From assembly GCF_036417845.1 (NCBI RefSeq), contig NC_090020.1:40966425-41030424 (forward strand): a DNA stretch of 64,000 nucleotides, given 5' to 3'. How positions within the stretch are numbered: the stretch's first letter is position 1; each line of letters begins with the position of its first letter. A model generated the notes under the pieces. It saw only the letters and a list, made by a program, of their open reading frames with translations. It was not told the DNA's origin and searched no databases. The DNA comes from Apteryx mantelli (taxonomy: Eukaryota > Chordata > Aves > Apterygiformes > Apterygidae). Both the position numbers and the translations under genes were made by a program. Below, in pieces: positions 63,514 through 64,000 of the stretch.

Positions 63514-64000
63514 CTGTACAATATAATACAATATAAAACATTAACTACATCATGAACGTTCACAAAAAAGTGCTAAAATTACCTTGTGAAGGAGACATTT
63601 ACAAGAATTTTCTAACGAGACACAGGTAACATTCATCTGAGCGTTTAAAGGAAATTACTAAGATAGGTTTCCTCATCTTGCAGCCCAGTAAATTGTCACT
63701 TGGTAGACTGTAGATACTTAAGATTTATTATTACTGACCACAGGCAAAATTTGTGTAGACTAATATTTGTCACAATCTCTACTCTTTTTCTGTGCATTAA
63801 ACTGATGCAACTCAGTACGACTGAAACACTCTTTGATTTAACAAGTTCAAAAATGGAACCATATACTGTAAGTGGAGTAAAATATTGAAAGAGTTAAATA
63901 ATTACTTATAGGCTAAACTACATGTTAGAGATAAATATCATAATCTGACAGTCTTCTTTGTGCACAGCACTAACTGCTCAACATAAAGACAGATAGAAAA
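63514..64000 (-). other. SRFBP1: Last intron of SRFBP1 (partial)
   Basis: AT-rich sequence upstream of the SRFBP1 acceptor on the - strand. No further SRFBP1 exon was recognised before the window ends. Confidence 0.6.

Overview
The window is nuclear DNA from a sauropsid vertebrate, most likely a bird. The signs are: an intact, intron-containing vertebrate lysyl oxidase gene; several CR1 retrotransposon copies, including a young-looking 3' end carrying the ATTCTRTG-type tail; a solo retroviral LTR; no Alu- or L1-like sequence; and an AT-rich background broken by only two sharp CpG islands. No bacterial-style genes, operons or CRISPR arrays were seen. Nearly all short open frames in the window are chance frames.

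The central gene is LOX on the + strand, about 42.24-56.40 kb. A TATA box sits in a large CpG island, followed by a 5'UTR with a 9-codon upstream ORF, seven coding exons and a 3'UTR of about 3.9 kb. All six introns have GT-AG borders. The joined frame is 1314 nt, 437 residues plus stop. It contains the signal peptide, the BMP1-type Gly-Asp-Asp cleavage site, the copper-binding histidines, and the Lys340 and Tyr375 that form the LTQ cofactor. The last exon codes only the third base of a proline codon, one tyrosine and the stop.

At the right edge, on the - strand, lies the last coding exon of SRFBP1 (BUD22 family), convergent with LOX as in mammals. The gap between the two genes holds decayed CR1 copies in both orientations.

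The left 41 kb has no coding exon I can support. Its main landmark is a compact CpG island at about 8.73-9.13 kb. It carries two RFX X-box-like motifs, CCAAT boxes on both strands and a strong - strand splice donor. It looks like the promoter of a gene or lncRNA transcribed leftward, away from LOX. In mammals ZNF474 occupies that place and orientation, but no ZNF474 coding exon was found here. The rest is AT-rich noncoding DNA with a 384-bp solo LTR flanked by 6-bp target duplications, CR1 tails, MIR-like SINE remnants, degenerate MITE-like fragments and simple repeats.

I did not find an undescribed multi-gene system. The most check-worthy items are a perfect 11-bp inverted repeat in the LOX 3'UTR, the X-box island, a 23-bp tandem duplication with E2F-like sites upstream of LOX, and an exact 21-bp direct repeat flanking an unrecognised 840-bp segment.
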